The translations under genes and the position numbers were made by a program. Below, in pieces: positions 9,633 to 17,503 of a stretch of 64,000 nucleotides of DNA. Positions within the stretch are counted from its first letter, which is position 1. Each line of letters begins with the position of its first letter. The stretch covers positions 372,001 to 436,000 of the forward strand of contig NZ_FPAP01000003.1 in the NCBI RefSeq assembly GCF_900116415.1. Direction: 5' to 3'. The notes under the pieces were generated by a model. It saw nothing but the letters and a program-made list of their open reading frames with translations. It was not told the origin of the DNA and made no database searches. The stretch is from Chryseobacterium formosense (GTDB taxonomy: Bacteria > Bacteroidota > Bacteroidia > Flavobacteriales > Weeksellaceae).

Positions 9633-11447
9633 ATGAATCAACTTTTTAGAAGGAAACCATTGAGTTCTACAACTTTGGATGAGAATAATGGTGAAATCCA
9701 TTCTTTGAAAAAGGTTTTAAGCGTAAAAGATTTAACTTTTTTTGGTATTGCTGCCATTATTGGTGGTGGTATTTTCAGTGCAATTGGTAATGCCTGTTTT
9801 TCCGGCGGTCCGGGAGTTATTTTCTTATATGCTATTTGTGCAGTTGCCTGCGGATTTACGGCAATGTGTTATGCAGAATTTGCATCACGAGTTCCCGTTT
9901 CTGGTAGTGCTTATACGTATGCTTATGTTTCTTTCGGAGAAATTTTTGCGTGGATTATTGGTTGGGCTTTGATTATGGAATATTCTATCGGAAATATTTA
10001 CATCGCCTTTTCATGGAGTGGTTATTTTACCAATTTATTAGATACATTTGGGCTACACTTACCGGAATGGCTTACGATAAACTATAAATCTGCACATTCA
10101 ATTTTTGATAACAATACCGCTTTTGTTCAAAGCATTAATGATTATCTCGCTAATAAAGCAAGTCTTGTAAAAGATTCGGCTTTAGGAAATTACTTAGCTT
10201 CAAATGAAGTGAAAGAAAGCCTTAAAGAAGGGCAAAACATGACATCTATTCTGCAAAAAAAGGCAACAGCTCTACAAAATGCTGAAGGTTTTTTAGCATG
10301 GAAAAACTCACCTCTTTTGGGAAGCTTAAAAGTGATTTTTGATTTACCCGCTTTAATGATTAATGTTTTAATTACGTATCTGGTTTACAGAGGAACGAAA
10401 GAATCTAAAAACTTGAGTAATTTAATGGTTTACATCAAATTGGCTGTAATTGTTTTGGTAATTATTGTTGGTTTTATGTATGTTGATATTGATAATTGGA
10501 CGCCTTTTATGCCGAATGGTTTTGGAGGTGTTATGGCGGGAGTTTCTGCAGTTTTCTATGCCTATATTGGTTTCGATGCTGTTTCTACTTTGGCGGAAGA
10601 AGCCAAAAATCCTCAGAAAGATTTACCGAGAGGAATGATTTATTCTTTGGTAATCTGTACCGTTGTTTATATTATTTTGGCCTTGGTTCTTACCGGAATG
10701 GTTTCTTATACAGAATTAGGAGTTTCAGATCCTTTAGCAGAAATATTTGCTTTAAAAGGGGTGAAATGGATGCTTTTCATCGTTTCAATCTCTGCAGTTG
10801 TAGCGATGACCAGTGTTTTACTGGTTTTCCAAATGGGACAGCCAAGAATCTGGATGACAATGAGCCGAGATGGTTTGATGCCCAAAAAATTATCTGAAAT
10901 TCATCCTAAATATAAAACGCCGGGGTTTGCAACAATTCTTACCGGTATTGTTGTGGGGCTTCCCATATTTTTTACCGATGAAAATTTAATTTTAGACTTC
11001 ACCAGTATCGGAACTTTGTTTGCATTTGTACTTGTTTGCGGTGGAGTTTTGATGCTTTCGCCACAAAGTGAAGAAGAAATGGAGGAAAGAAAAGGAAAGT
11101 TTAAAATCCCTTACATCAATTCAAAATTCATTTTCCCGATTGGGTTCGTTTTGAGTTTGATCTTGGTTAATTACCTATTCCCGACCTATTTTTCAGACAT
11201 TTTTAAAGATGTTATCGCAAACATTCCGGTCATTAGTTTTTACTTAGTTTGTGTGGTTATTTCGTTTTTAGCCTTCATTAAAAGATTGTCTTTAATTCCG
11301 ATTTTAGGATTGGTTTCTTGTTGTTATCTTTTGACAGGAATGAGTACCGAAAACTGGTCTTGGTTCGGAATCTGGCTTGTTTTAGGCTTGATTTTCTATT
11401 TTATTTATGGCAGAAAAAACAGTAAGCTTAGAAACAGTAAAGCTTAA
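9633..11447 (+). CDS. APC-family cationic amino-acid permease
   Basis: 604 residues from ATG 9633; a TTG at 9603 opens the same frame but lies inside the predicted promoter. About 12-13 membrane helices are visible. The first carries the APC-superfamily signature 'GIAAIIGGGIFSAIG', and 'VFYAYIGFDAVSTLAEEAKNPQKDLPRG' matches the conserved helix 6 region of basic amino-acid and YfnA-like transporters. An insert of about 95 mostly hydrophilic residues (about 139-235) between early membrane helices is longer than in most bacterial permeases. The protein is predicted to import or exchange amino acids across the inner membrane. Substrate specificity cannot be read from the sequence. A strong hairpin terminator follows. 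Confidence 0.85.
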   Translation: MNQLFRRKPLSSTTLDENNGEIHSLKKVLSVKDLTFFGIAAIIGGGIFSAIGNACFSGGPGVIFLYAICAVACGFTAMCYAEFASRVPVSGSAYTYAYVSFGEIFAWIIGWALIMEYSIGNIYIAFSWSGYFTNLLDTFGLHLPEWLTINYKSAHSIFDNNTAFVQSINDYLANKASLVKDSALGNYLASNEVKESLKEGQNMTSILQKKATALQNAEGFLAWKNSPLLGSLKVIFDLPALMINVLITYLVYRGTKESKNLSNLMVYIKLAVIVLVIIVGFMYVDIDNWTPFMPNGFGGVMAGVSAVFYAYIGFDAVSTLAEEAKNPQKDLPRGMIYSLVICTVVYIILALVLTGMVSYTELGVSDPLAEIFALKGVKWMLFIVSISAVVAMTSVLLVFQMGQPRIWMTMSRDGLMPKKLSEIHPKYKTPGFATILTGIVVGLPIFFTDENLILDFTSIGTLFAFVLVCGGVLMLSPQSEEEMEERKGKFKIPYINSKFIFPIGFVLSLILVNYLFPTYFSDIFKDVIANIPVISFYLVCVVISFLAFIKRLSLIPILGLVSCCYLLTGMSTENWSWFGIWLVLGLIFYFIYGRKNSKLRNSKA

Positions 11448-11453
11448 AAAAAT

Positions 11454-11487
11454 AAAAAAACGAGTCATCATATGATTCGTTTTTTTC
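11454..11487 (+). terminator. Terminator after the permease gene
   Basis: Stem A-tract + CGAGTCAT pairs with ATGATTCG + T-tract around a 3-base loop (11469-11471), with one G-T pair. The T run at 11480-11487 makes it a good intrinsic terminator. It also covers the spurious ATG at 11472. Confidence 0.8.
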
Positions 11488-11537
11488 TGAAATGGCTGAT
11501 TTATTGCTTTGAGATATTTAAACTAAATCTTAATGCC

Positions 11538-11852
11538 ATGTCTGAAAGAATAAAAACCTTCGCCGAGTTTTATCAGTTTTACCTTACTGAGCACAGCAAA
11601 ATCGGAACACGAGTTTTTCATTTTATTGGAACGCTGTTGGTATTTTTTGTAATTGGATACGTTATTTATTCAGGGAAAGAGCGGTTTTTATGGTATGTTC
11701 CGATCTTCGGATACGGTTTTGCATGGTTGAGTCATGTCATCATTGAAAAGAATAAACCCGCCACTTTCAAATATCCGCTTTGGTCTTTGATTTCAGATTT
11801 CAGGTTATTTTTTGAACTTCTTACAGGAAAACAGAAGTTTTATTCAAACTAA
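11538..11852 (+). CDS. DUF962/Mpo1-like membrane protein
   Basis: 104 residues from ATG 11538. An upstream ATG at 11472 sits within the terminator and is rejected. The sequence 'YLTEHSKIGTRVFHFIGTLLVF' followed by 'GYGFAWLSHVIIEKNKPATF' matches the DUF962/Mpo1 family, with the conserved histidines of the H-x-x-x-x-x-R-x-x-H-F-I-G and S-H motifs. The yeast member is a 2-hydroxy-palmitate dioxygenase active on fatty acids in a membrane. Bacterial members are uncharacterised, so the fatty-acid role is by family only. Two to three membrane helices are visible. The next gene follows after 10 bases, so the two are probably co-transcribed. Confidence 0.75.
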   Translation: MSERIKTFAEFYQFYLTEHSKIGTRVFHFIGTLLVFFVIGYVIYSGKERFLWYVPIFGYGFAWLSHVIIEKNKPATFKYPLWSLISDFRLFFELLTGKQKFYSN

Positions 11853-11862
11853 AATATTCAGT

Positions 11863-12210
11863 ATGAAAAATATAGCAATGCTTTTAAAAGGAAGTTTAGC
11901 AGCTTCAGTTTTTTTGATCTTCTCTCAATGCAAACCTATGCCAAGTGAATCCGGAAAAGATGAAAAGACAATGATCATCGCTTCAGAAACAACAGATTGC
12001 ACAGGAGTTGCTCCCATGAAATGCCTTCAGGTAAAAGAAAAAGAATCTGACAGTTGGGGGAATTTCTATAGCAATATCGAAGGCTTCACGTACGAACCGG
12101 GATTTGAATATGTTTTAAAAGTAAAAACAGAAAAAATTGAAAATCCACCGATGGACGGTTCTTCAATAAAATACACTTTAGTAAAACAGGTTTCAAAAAC
12201 CAAGAAATAA
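11863..12210 (+). CDS. DUF4377-containing lipoprotein
   Basis: 115 residues from ATG 11863; the longer frame from TTG 11812 overlaps the previous gene and lacks a leader. The signal peptide ends in a lipobox 'LIFSQC', so it is a lipoprotein, likely anchored in the outer or inner membrane facing the periplasm. The mature part ('TGVAPMKCLQVKEKESDSWGNFYSNIEGF' and 'GFEYVLKVKTEKIENPP') matches the DUF4377 domain, which is widespread in bacterial lipoproteins and of unknown function. It follows the Mpo1-like gene by 10 bases and is closed by a strong bidirectional terminator. Confidence 0.8.
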   Translation: MKNIAMLLKGSLAASVFLIFSQCKPMPSESGKDEKTMIIASETTDCTGVAPMKCLQVKEKESDSWGNFYSNIEGFTYEPGFEYVLKVKTEKIENPPMDGSSIKYTLVKQVSKTKK

Positions 12211-12247
12211 AAAAAACCTCTCAGTATGAATTTCTGAGAGGTTTTTT
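12211..12247. terminator. Bidirectional terminator between convergent genes
   Basis: A 14-bp perfect inverted repeat (12211-12224 with 12234-12247) has A-runs on one side and T-runs on the other. It serves the DUF4377 gene (+) and the SPFH gene (-). Confidence 0.85.
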
Positions 12248-12250
12248 ATT

Positions 12251-13192
12251 TTAGTGTCCAGATTGTCCAAAATCTTTCGGCGGCTTCGGATAATTAGCTG
12301 TATTTAGTTCATCCATTTTCTGCGTTGCAGCCATTGAGACAACCAAATCATTCAGCATTGAACTCGCTGCTGTGGGAGAATTCGGCAGTAAAACCAAATT
12401 ACTTCTGTTATTAGCTCCAATAGAATTCAAAGTATCGTAATGTTGTGTCACAACAATCAGCGCAGAAGCTTCCTGCGCATTGATGTTTGCGGCGTTCAGC
12501 ATTTTTACAGACTCTTCCAGACCTTTTGCAATCTCCCTTCTTTGGTCTGCAATACCTTGTCCCTGCAATTTTTTAGATTCTGCTTCAGCTTTTGCAACAG
12601 CTACAATCCTAATTCTTTGTGCTTCAGATTCGTATTCTGCGGCAGTTTTTTCACGTTCAGCAGCGTTGATTCTGTTCATCGCATGTTTTACCTGTTCATC
12701 CGGATCGATATCGGTTACCAAAGCCTTAATGATATCATATCCGTAACTTTGCATTGCTTCCTGCAATTCACTTTTTACAGCAATTGCAATATCATCTTTT
12801 CTTACGAATACATCGTCTAATTTTGTTTTGGGAACTTCAGCTCGTACAACATCAAATACGTAAGAAGTAATCTGATTTTCAGGATTTTCCAAACGATAAT
12901 AAGCATCTTTCACATTTTCTCTGATTACCTGATACTGTACAGAAACTTTCATTTTAATGAATACGTTATCCAGAGTTTTAGTATCAATAATAACGTCTAA
13001 TTGCTGAATTCTAAGATTCAGACGCTTTGAAATCTGATCAAAAAAAGGAATTTTCAAATGCAAACCGGCGTGGCTTACTTTTAAGAATTTGCCTAATCTT
13101 TCTACCACTGCAGCAGATTCTTGCTTTACCGTAAAAAAAGAAGCGAATAATGTGATAAGTCCGAAAAAGACTAAAATACCAAGATAGATCAT
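12251..13192 (-). CDS. SPFH/band-7 membrane protein (stomatin/HIR-like)
   Basis: 313 residues. A single N-terminal membrane helix (about 1-20) is followed by the SPFH domain (about 22-190: 'VKQESAAVVERLGKF', 'GLHLKIPFFDQI', 'LDVIIDTKTLDNVFI'). Next comes an Ala/Glu-rich coiled coil (about 185-235: 'AAEREKTAAEYESEAQRIR', 'VAKAEAESKKLQGQG'). This is the layout of stomatin/HIR-type scaffold proteins, which form ring-like oligomers in membranes, organise microdomains, and often modulate membrane proteases such as FtsH. The partner gene of the NfeD type is not adjacent. The tail ('NYPKPPKDFGQSGH') is short and disordered. Confidence 0.88.
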   Translation of the reverse strand: MIYLGILVFFGLITLFASFFTVKQESAAVVERLGKFLKVSHAGLHLKIPFFDQISKRLNLRIQQLDVIIDTKTLDNVFIKMKVSVQYQVIRENVKDAYYRLENPENQITSYVFDVVRAEVPKTKLDDVFVRKDDIAIAVKSELQEAMQSYGYDIIKALVTDIDPDEQVKHAMNRINAAEREKTAAEYESEAQRIRIVAVAKAEAESKKLQGQGIADQRREIAKGLEESVKMLNAANINAQEASALIVVTQHYDTLNSIGANNRSNLVLLPNSPTAASSMLNDLVVSMAATQKMDELNTANYPKPPKDFGQSGH

Positions 13193-13521
13193 AAATTTTA
13201 ACTTTTTAAATGTGTCGTAATAATTTTTATTTTTTAAAACACCTTACATTTGTGTTTTGTTTAAATATACTAAAAATAAATATAAGTTCTGTTGTGATCG
13301 ATTAACTGACAATTAATTTAAAAAATCATTTGATATTTTAAACTAGAAAATATTTGGGAAAAGTTAATTTTGAATTACAAAAAATATGTGATTATAAAAT
13401 CGAAGATCTGTCTTACTACCTAAAAATTGGTATTTCTTACAACAATCTTTATAAGGAAATTTATAATCAATACTAAAACGATAATTTATAACTATAATTT
13501 CTTAACCAATATCATCAAATC
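13193..13521. other. Intergenic stretch, no gene seen
   Basis: 329 AT-rich bases lie between the divergent SPFH and nitronate monooxygenase genes. A TACATTTG motif at 13245-13252 resembles a -7 element but lacks a -33 TTG and is 270 bases from the next start. No stable hairpin or short coding frame stands out. Confidence 0.4.
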
Positions 13522-14595
13522 ATGTGGAATAAAAACAGAATTACAGAATTATTGGGAATCGATTATCCCATTATGCAAGGTCCTTTTGGCGGAGGTTTAT
13601 CAACGGTTGAACTGACAACAACAGTAAGCAATCTTGGCGGTTTGGGCGGATTTGGAGCCTATACTTTATCACCTCAGGAAATTTATGATATTCATAAAGA
13701 AATACAGTCGAAAACCGACAAACCTTATAACCTTAATCTTTGGGTGAACGATCACGACATCATCGATGAAGGACACACTAAAAAGCAATACGAAAAGGCA
13801 GTTGAGACTTTCAAACCTTATTTTGACATTTTAAATACTGAAATTCCTGCACCTCCACCCTCTTTTGAATCAAGATTTCAAAACCAGCTGCAAGTAGTTT
13901 TTGATATTAAACCCAAAGTTTTCAGTTTTATGTTCGGACTTTTAGATGTAAACATTATTGAAGACCTTCACAAACAGGGAACTATCGTTTTCGGAAATGC
14001 CACAACGTTGGATGAAGCCATTGCTCTGGAAAAATTGGGAGTTGACGTAATTGTTGCTTCCGGTTTTGAAAGTGGCGGTCATCGACCTTCATTTTTAGAT
14101 CAATCCGAACTTTCTACAACGGGAACTTTCGTTTTAATTCAATTAATTAAAGATAAAGTGAAAATCCCGGTTGTTGCAGCCGGAGGAATTGCCAACGGGC
14201 GCGGAATTGCCGGAGCATTCACATTAGGAGCTGAAGCCGTACAAATCGGAACTGCATTTTTGGCAACCGAAGAATCCGGAGCTTTACCAATTCACAAAGA
14301 ATTTTTATTCTCCGATGCTGCAAAATCCACCACCCTATCCAGAGCTTATACCGGAAGATTAGGACGCGGAATTACCACTAAAATTACAAGAAACGTCTTA
14401 GCTGCAACTGATAAAACTTTGCCTTTTCCTTTACAGACAACATTCATGGGTGCATTGAGAAAAGCCGCCTTGGAACAGCAGAAAAATGATCTGGTTTTCT
14501 TTTGGTCTGGTCAGATTGCACCAATTTTAAAGCATAAAAAAGCTTCAACTTTAATGAAATCATTAATAGAAGAAGCGAATGAGTTACTTAATTAA
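13522..14595 (+). CDS. Nitronate monooxygenase (2-nitropropane dioxygenase family)
   Basis: 357 residues forming an FMN-binding TIM barrel. Visible family marks are the N-terminal 'YPIMQGPFGGG', the glycine-rich 'LGGLGGFGAYTLSP' (about 38-51), and 'ASGFESGGHRPSF' (about 179-191) with the histidine taken as catalytic base. The phosphate-binding 'PVVAAGGIANGRGIA' and 'GAEAVQIGTAFLATEES' (about 216-252) follow. The enzyme oxidises toxic alkyl nitronates such as propionate-3-nitronate using FMN and oxygen in the cytoplasm. It is transcribed alone. A dispersed GGAAG-type palindrome follows directly at 14599. Confidence 0.87.
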   Translation: MWNKNRITELLGIDYPIMQGPFGGGLSTVELTTTVSNLGGLGGFGAYTLSPQEIYDIHKEIQSKTDKPYNLNLWVNDHDIIDEGHTKKQYEKAVETFKPYFDILNTEIPAPPPSFESRFQNQLQVVFDIKPKVFSFMFGLLDVNIIEDLHKQGTIVFGNATTLDEAIALEKLGVDVIVASGFESGGHRPSFLDQSELSTTGTFVLIQLIKDKVKIPVVAAGGIANGRGIAGAFTLGAEAVQIGTAFLATEESGALPIHKEFLFSDAAKSTTLSRAYTGRLGRGITTKITRNVLAATDKTLPFPLQTTFMGALRKAALEQQKNDLVFFWSGQIAPILKHKKASTLMKSLIEEANELLN

Positions 14596-14598
14596 TTT

Positions 14599-14683
14599 GC
14601 TGGAAGTTTGAAGATGGAAGTCTGAAGTTTATAACGCTTGTAAAACTTCCCGCTTTCAGCCTTCATCTTCCTTACCCAACTTC
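14599..14683. repeat. Dispersed imperfect palindrome, GCTGGAAG family (copy 1)
   Basis: A left half of GGAAG-type units (gctggaag.., gatggaag..) is mirrored by a right half of CTTCC-type units (..cttcatcttcc..cttcc). It fills the gap between the convergent nitronate monooxygenase and dGTPase genes and may terminate both. A clear relative lies at 60795-60853. Confidence 0.6.
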
Positions 14684-16042
14684 CTACACCGTCATTCCGA
14701 TATCAATTCCCTTGATTTTTCGGTAAAGATCGGTCGCATAATTATCCGTCATTCCGGAAACAAAGTCGATCACACCCAAAACTTTCTGATAATCGGTTCC
14801 ATCCTGATACACAAATTGCTGCGGTAAAAGCTTCAGGGCTTTTTTATCATAAGATTTCCTTTCATCACCATGCTTTAGAATTGAGGGAATGAAATGATCC
14901 AGCAATTCGTACATTACATTGTAGCCTGCGTTTTCGATTTCCACCACTGCTCTGTGATTATAAATTTTTTCTATAGAGAAAGATTCTATATCCTGCAAAG
15001 CGTTATTTTCAGACTTATAAATATCCAGAAGTCCTTTATCTAAATTTCCTTCAAGAATCGTATTAAAATTATTTCTATAAAGCTCAACAGATTTATTAAT
15101 TAATGCATTGATCACTTTCGCTCTCAAATAAGAAATCTGCTCATTTTCATTACCGATAGAATTCAGTTTTGAATCAACTCTTTTAATATCATCGGTTTCC
15201 GATTTTACCAGTTCAAAGAAAAGATTCTTGCAGTCTGCTGTAGATACGATTCCCAAACGGTGCGCATCTTCCATATCGATAATATTATAGCAAATATCAT
15301 CTGCCGCTTCTACAAGCCAGACAAAAGGATGTCTTTTAAAAATATAGGGTTCATCATTTTCCTGAAGCAGCTTCACTCCTTTTGCAATTTCAAGAAAAGT
15401 CTCTTTTTCATTCTGGAAAAAACCGAATTTCTTTCTGTGTATAATTCCTTTTTCTTTTGCAACAGCTTCACACGGATACTTTGCGATACTTGCTAGAGTA
15501 GTAAAAGTAAGCTGCGTTCCACCAAAATCTTTTCCCTGTTGCTGGTGAGTAAGTACCCGGATTGCATTGGCATTTCCTTCAAAATTTACAAGATCTGCCC
15601 ACTCTTTCTCTGAGAATTTAGATTTTATCTGATTTTCATTTCTTTCAAAATAACTCGCAATTGCATCTTCACCTGAATGCCCGAAAGCCGGATTTCCGAC
15701 ATCGTGACACAAACAAGCCGCTGCAATTACGTTTCCTAAATTATGAAGGTAAAAACTTTTAGAATCTTCATTAAGATCATTCTTAAAATTATCATGAATA
15801 AACTCTCCAATCACACTTCCCAAACTTCTTCCAACAGACGAAACTTCAAGCGAATGCGTAAGACGGTTGTGCACAAAAACACTTCCCGGAAGCGGAAAAA
15901 CCTGGGTCTTATTCTGCAGCCTTCGGAATGCCGATGAAAAGATAATTCGGTCAAAATCTCTCTGAAAATCTGTTCTTGAAGCAATAGTATTAGGATTATT
16001 ACCTGTTCTCTGACTGGTAAAAATCTGATTCAAATTCATCAT
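14684..16042 (-). CDS. dgt: Deoxyguanosinetriphosphate triphosphohydrolase (dGTPase)
   Basis: 452 residues with a complete HD-domain metal site: 'NRLTHSLEVSSVGRSLG' (His about 63), 'AACLCHDVGNPAFGHSGE' (His-Asp about 113-114), and a later Asp in 'EAADDICYNIIDMEDA'. The N-terminal 'ASRTDFQRDFDRIIFSSAFRRLQNKTQVFP' is the family hallmark. The enzyme hydrolyses dGTP (and often other dNTPs) to the deoxynucleoside plus triphosphate, controlling dNTP pools; members also restrict some phages. The gene is divergent from the DNA glycosylase gene, with only 67 bases between their starts. A second ATG one codon downstream (16039) is an equally possible start. Confidence 0.9.
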   Translation of the reverse strand: MMNLNQIFTSQRTGNNPNTIASRTDFQRDFDRIIFSSAFRRLQNKTQVFPLPGSVFVHNRLTHSLEVSSVGRSLGSVIGEFIHDNFKNDLNEDSKSFYLHNLGNVIAAACLCHDVGNPAFGHSGEDAIASYFERNENQIKSKFSEKEWADLVNFEGNANAIRVLTHQQQGKDFGGTQLTFTTLASIAKYPCEAVAKEKGIIHRKKFGFFQNEKETFLEIAKGVKLLQENDEPYIFKRHPFVWLVEAADDICYNIIDMEDAHRLGIVSTADCKNLFFELVKSETDDIKRVDSKLNSIGNENEQISYLRAKVINALINKSVELYRNNFNTILEGNLDKGLLDIYKSENNALQDIESFSIEKIYNHRAVVEIENAGYNVMYELLDHFIPSILKHGDERKSYDKKALKLLPQQFVYQDGTDYQKVLGVIDFVSGMTDNYATDLYRKIKGIDIGMTV

Positions 16043-16109
16043 TTTCCAAAATTACTTCAAATTTTATTTTTAAAGGAACAATATTTGAATTTTTCTTAAA
16101 AACAAAGTC

Positions 16110-16841
16110 ATGCCTGAAGGTCCAACAATTGTTCTTATGAAAGAAGATCTGCAAAAATTTGTAGGTGAAAAGGTCATTGAAGTTAGCGGAAGTGAAGTCC
16201 CGGACAACTTCGAAATTGAGGGAGAAATCCTCCGTGAGATCAAAACTTTTGGAAAACAAACGTTTCTAATTTTTGATAAGATTATTTTCAAAATTCATCT
16301 CATGATGTTCGGTTCTTATAGTTTATATAAAAGAAAAGATATTGACACGTTACGGTTTGGACTGACTTTCGAAGATGGCGGAATGTATTTTTACACCTGC
16401 GTGGTAAAAGTCGTTGATGAAAGTTTTCTATTAAAAATCGATTGGGAAGCCGATATCATGAGTAGGAAATGGAATCCTGAAAAAACTGAGCAAACTTTAA
16501 AAGCAGCTCCTAAAATGATGATCTGTGATGCATTGATGAATCAGGATATATTCTCCGGCGTTGGGAATATTATTAAAAATGAAGCTTTGTTCAGAGTGGG
16601 AATTCATCCGGAAAGTCTGATTGGAAATTTACCTCCTGAAAAATTAAAAGAAATTATCACAGAAGCTAGAAATTACGGTTTCGATTTTAAAAAATGGAAA
16701 AAAGCCAATGTCCTCAGTAAACATTTTCAGATTTATCACCAGAAAAATTGCCCGATTTGTGGCGCAGAAGTCATTAAAAAAGATACCGGAAAAAGTAAAC
16801 GGACAAGTTTCTTCTGCATAAATGATCAAGTCCTACTGTAG
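16110..16841 (+). CDS. Nei/Fpg-type DNA glycosylase-lyase with altered zinc finger
   Basis: 243 residues starting MPEGPT, so Pro2 (Schiff-base nucleophile) and Glu3 are in place; a lysine at about 49 ('TFGKQTFLIF') fits the catalytic beta-hairpin. The helix-two-turn-helix is 'QDIFSGVGNIIKNEALF' (145-161). These features define the Fpg/Nei family, which removes oxidised bases and cuts the abasic site. PEGP is typical of Nei (endonuclease VIII), but the exact lesion spectrum is uncertain. The C-terminal zinc finger has Cys214, Cys217 and Cys236, whereas the fourth position (239) is Asp ('FFCINDQ') instead of Cys. A catalytic role still looks likely. It is divergent from dgt. Confidence 0.82.
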   Translation: MPEGPTIVLMKEDLQKFVGEKVIEVSGSEVPDNFEIEGEILREIKTFGKQTFLIFDKIIFKIHLMMFGSYSLYKRKDIDTLRFGLTFEDGGMYFYTCVVKVVDESFLLKIDWEADIMSRKWNPEKTEQTLKAAPKMMICDALMNQDIFSGVGNIIKNEALFRVGIHPESLIGNLPPEKLKEIITEARNYGFDFKKWKKANVLSKHFQIYHQKNCPICGAEVIKKDTGKSKRTSFFCINDQVLL

Positions 16842-17113
16842 AGAATCTAATATTAAAATTCTTTCAAATGTATATTAACACTCTCTTAAAAATTACATAA
16901 TTCTAAATGCAAGGCATACTATTTTGATAATTTTTAAATTATCAAATCTCCAACACCCCATGTATAATAATTATCAATTTTACATATTTTTATCAATTAA
17001 ATAATCAAATAATAAGTTTAAATCACTTCAATTATCATAAAAACTCAATGTAAACAACTCTTAAAACAGCCTCAAAACTAACTAAAACAGTGACAAACAT
17101 CATATGAGAGAGT
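16842..17113. other. AT-rich intergenic stretch with a 24-base palindrome
   Basis: No coding frame is supported here. Arms 16923-16933 and 16936-16946 form a perfect 11-bp inverted repeat around two bases (TTTGATAATTT / AAATTATCAAA). It lies about 80 bases after the glycosylase stop. It could be a weak terminator or a binding site; no long T-run follows. Confidence 0.4.
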
Positions 17114-17143
17114 TTGTGGATTACAAAAAATGCCGTAAATTTG
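17114..17143 (+). promoter_or_regulatory. Strong promoter in front of a 26-codon ORF
   Basis: TTG at 17114-17116, a 19-base gap, then TAAATTTG at 17136-17143 match the flavobacterial consensus exactly. Initiation near 17150 leaves a leader of about 43 nt before ATG 17193. Confidence 0.65.
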
Positions 17144-17192
17144 CATTATAAAATTCGCAACAAAATTTAAATTAATTAAAAATTCAATAATT

Positions 17193-17273
17193 ATGATCGC
17201 TTACATCGGTATTGCAACATGTGCTATTTTAGTTACTTCATATTTTGCAACAGTAAAAAGAGAAGGGAACTAG
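17193..17273 (+). CDS. Predicted 26-residue single-helix membrane peptide
   Basis: The ORF reads MIAYIGIATCAILVTSYFAT, then VKREGN and a TAG stop. About 20 hydrophobic residues form one membrane helix, with a positively charged tail that would stay in the cytoplasm. It is supported by a consensus promoter 50-80 bases upstream and by structured RNA downstream. I do not recognise the family. The organisation (short hydrophobic peptide, long structured 3' region) resembles type I toxins or small regulatory membrane peptides, but no antisense RNA promoter was identified. Confidence 0.5.
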   Translation: MIAYIGIATCAILVTSYFATVKREGN

Positions 17274-17320
17274 TTTTTTATTAAAAAACATTCAGCCTAT
17301 TAACAAATTTTATTATTTTT

Positions 17321-17417
17321 TATGTTTGCAGTTTTAAACTGCTGCTCTTTTACTCACCCGGAGTAAAAGAGCCCAAAACATAAGACTCTCACATCTTTTA
17401 TTTTTTAAAAGATTTTT
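17321..17417 (+). ncRNA. Candidate structured small RNA or 3' UTR
   Basis: A TATGTTTG element (17321-17328) is followed by a perfect 12-bp hairpin (17344-17355 with 17361-17372, loop ACCCG). A second stem comes next (17393-17400 with 17406-17413) and ends in T's, like an intrinsic terminator. This could be an independent RNA of about 80 nt or the 3' end of the mRNA for the small peptide at 17193. No known RNA family is recognised. Confidence 0.35.
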
Positions 17418-17445
17418 CAATACTTACTTTTCATAATAATGCATT

Positions 17446-17478
17446 TTGAGAAAAAATTCTCGAAATGAATTATCTTTG
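17446..17478 (+). promoter_or_regulatory. Promoter of the AAA ATPase gene
   Basis: TTG at 17446-17448, a 22-base gap, and TATCTTTG at 17471-17478 lie 25 bases before ATG 17504. Confidence 0.55.
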
Positions 17479-17503
17479 CAAATCAATATAATGTTTTGTA
17501 ACT

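Noticed and set aside
11472..11537. Longer start for the Mpo1-like gene
   Set aside because: The ATG at 11472 lies in the terminator stem of the permease gene, and the family N-terminus matches ATG 11538.
13245..13252. TACATTTG as a promoter for the nitronate monooxygenase gene
   Set aside because: It lies 270 bases from the start and has no -33 TTG.
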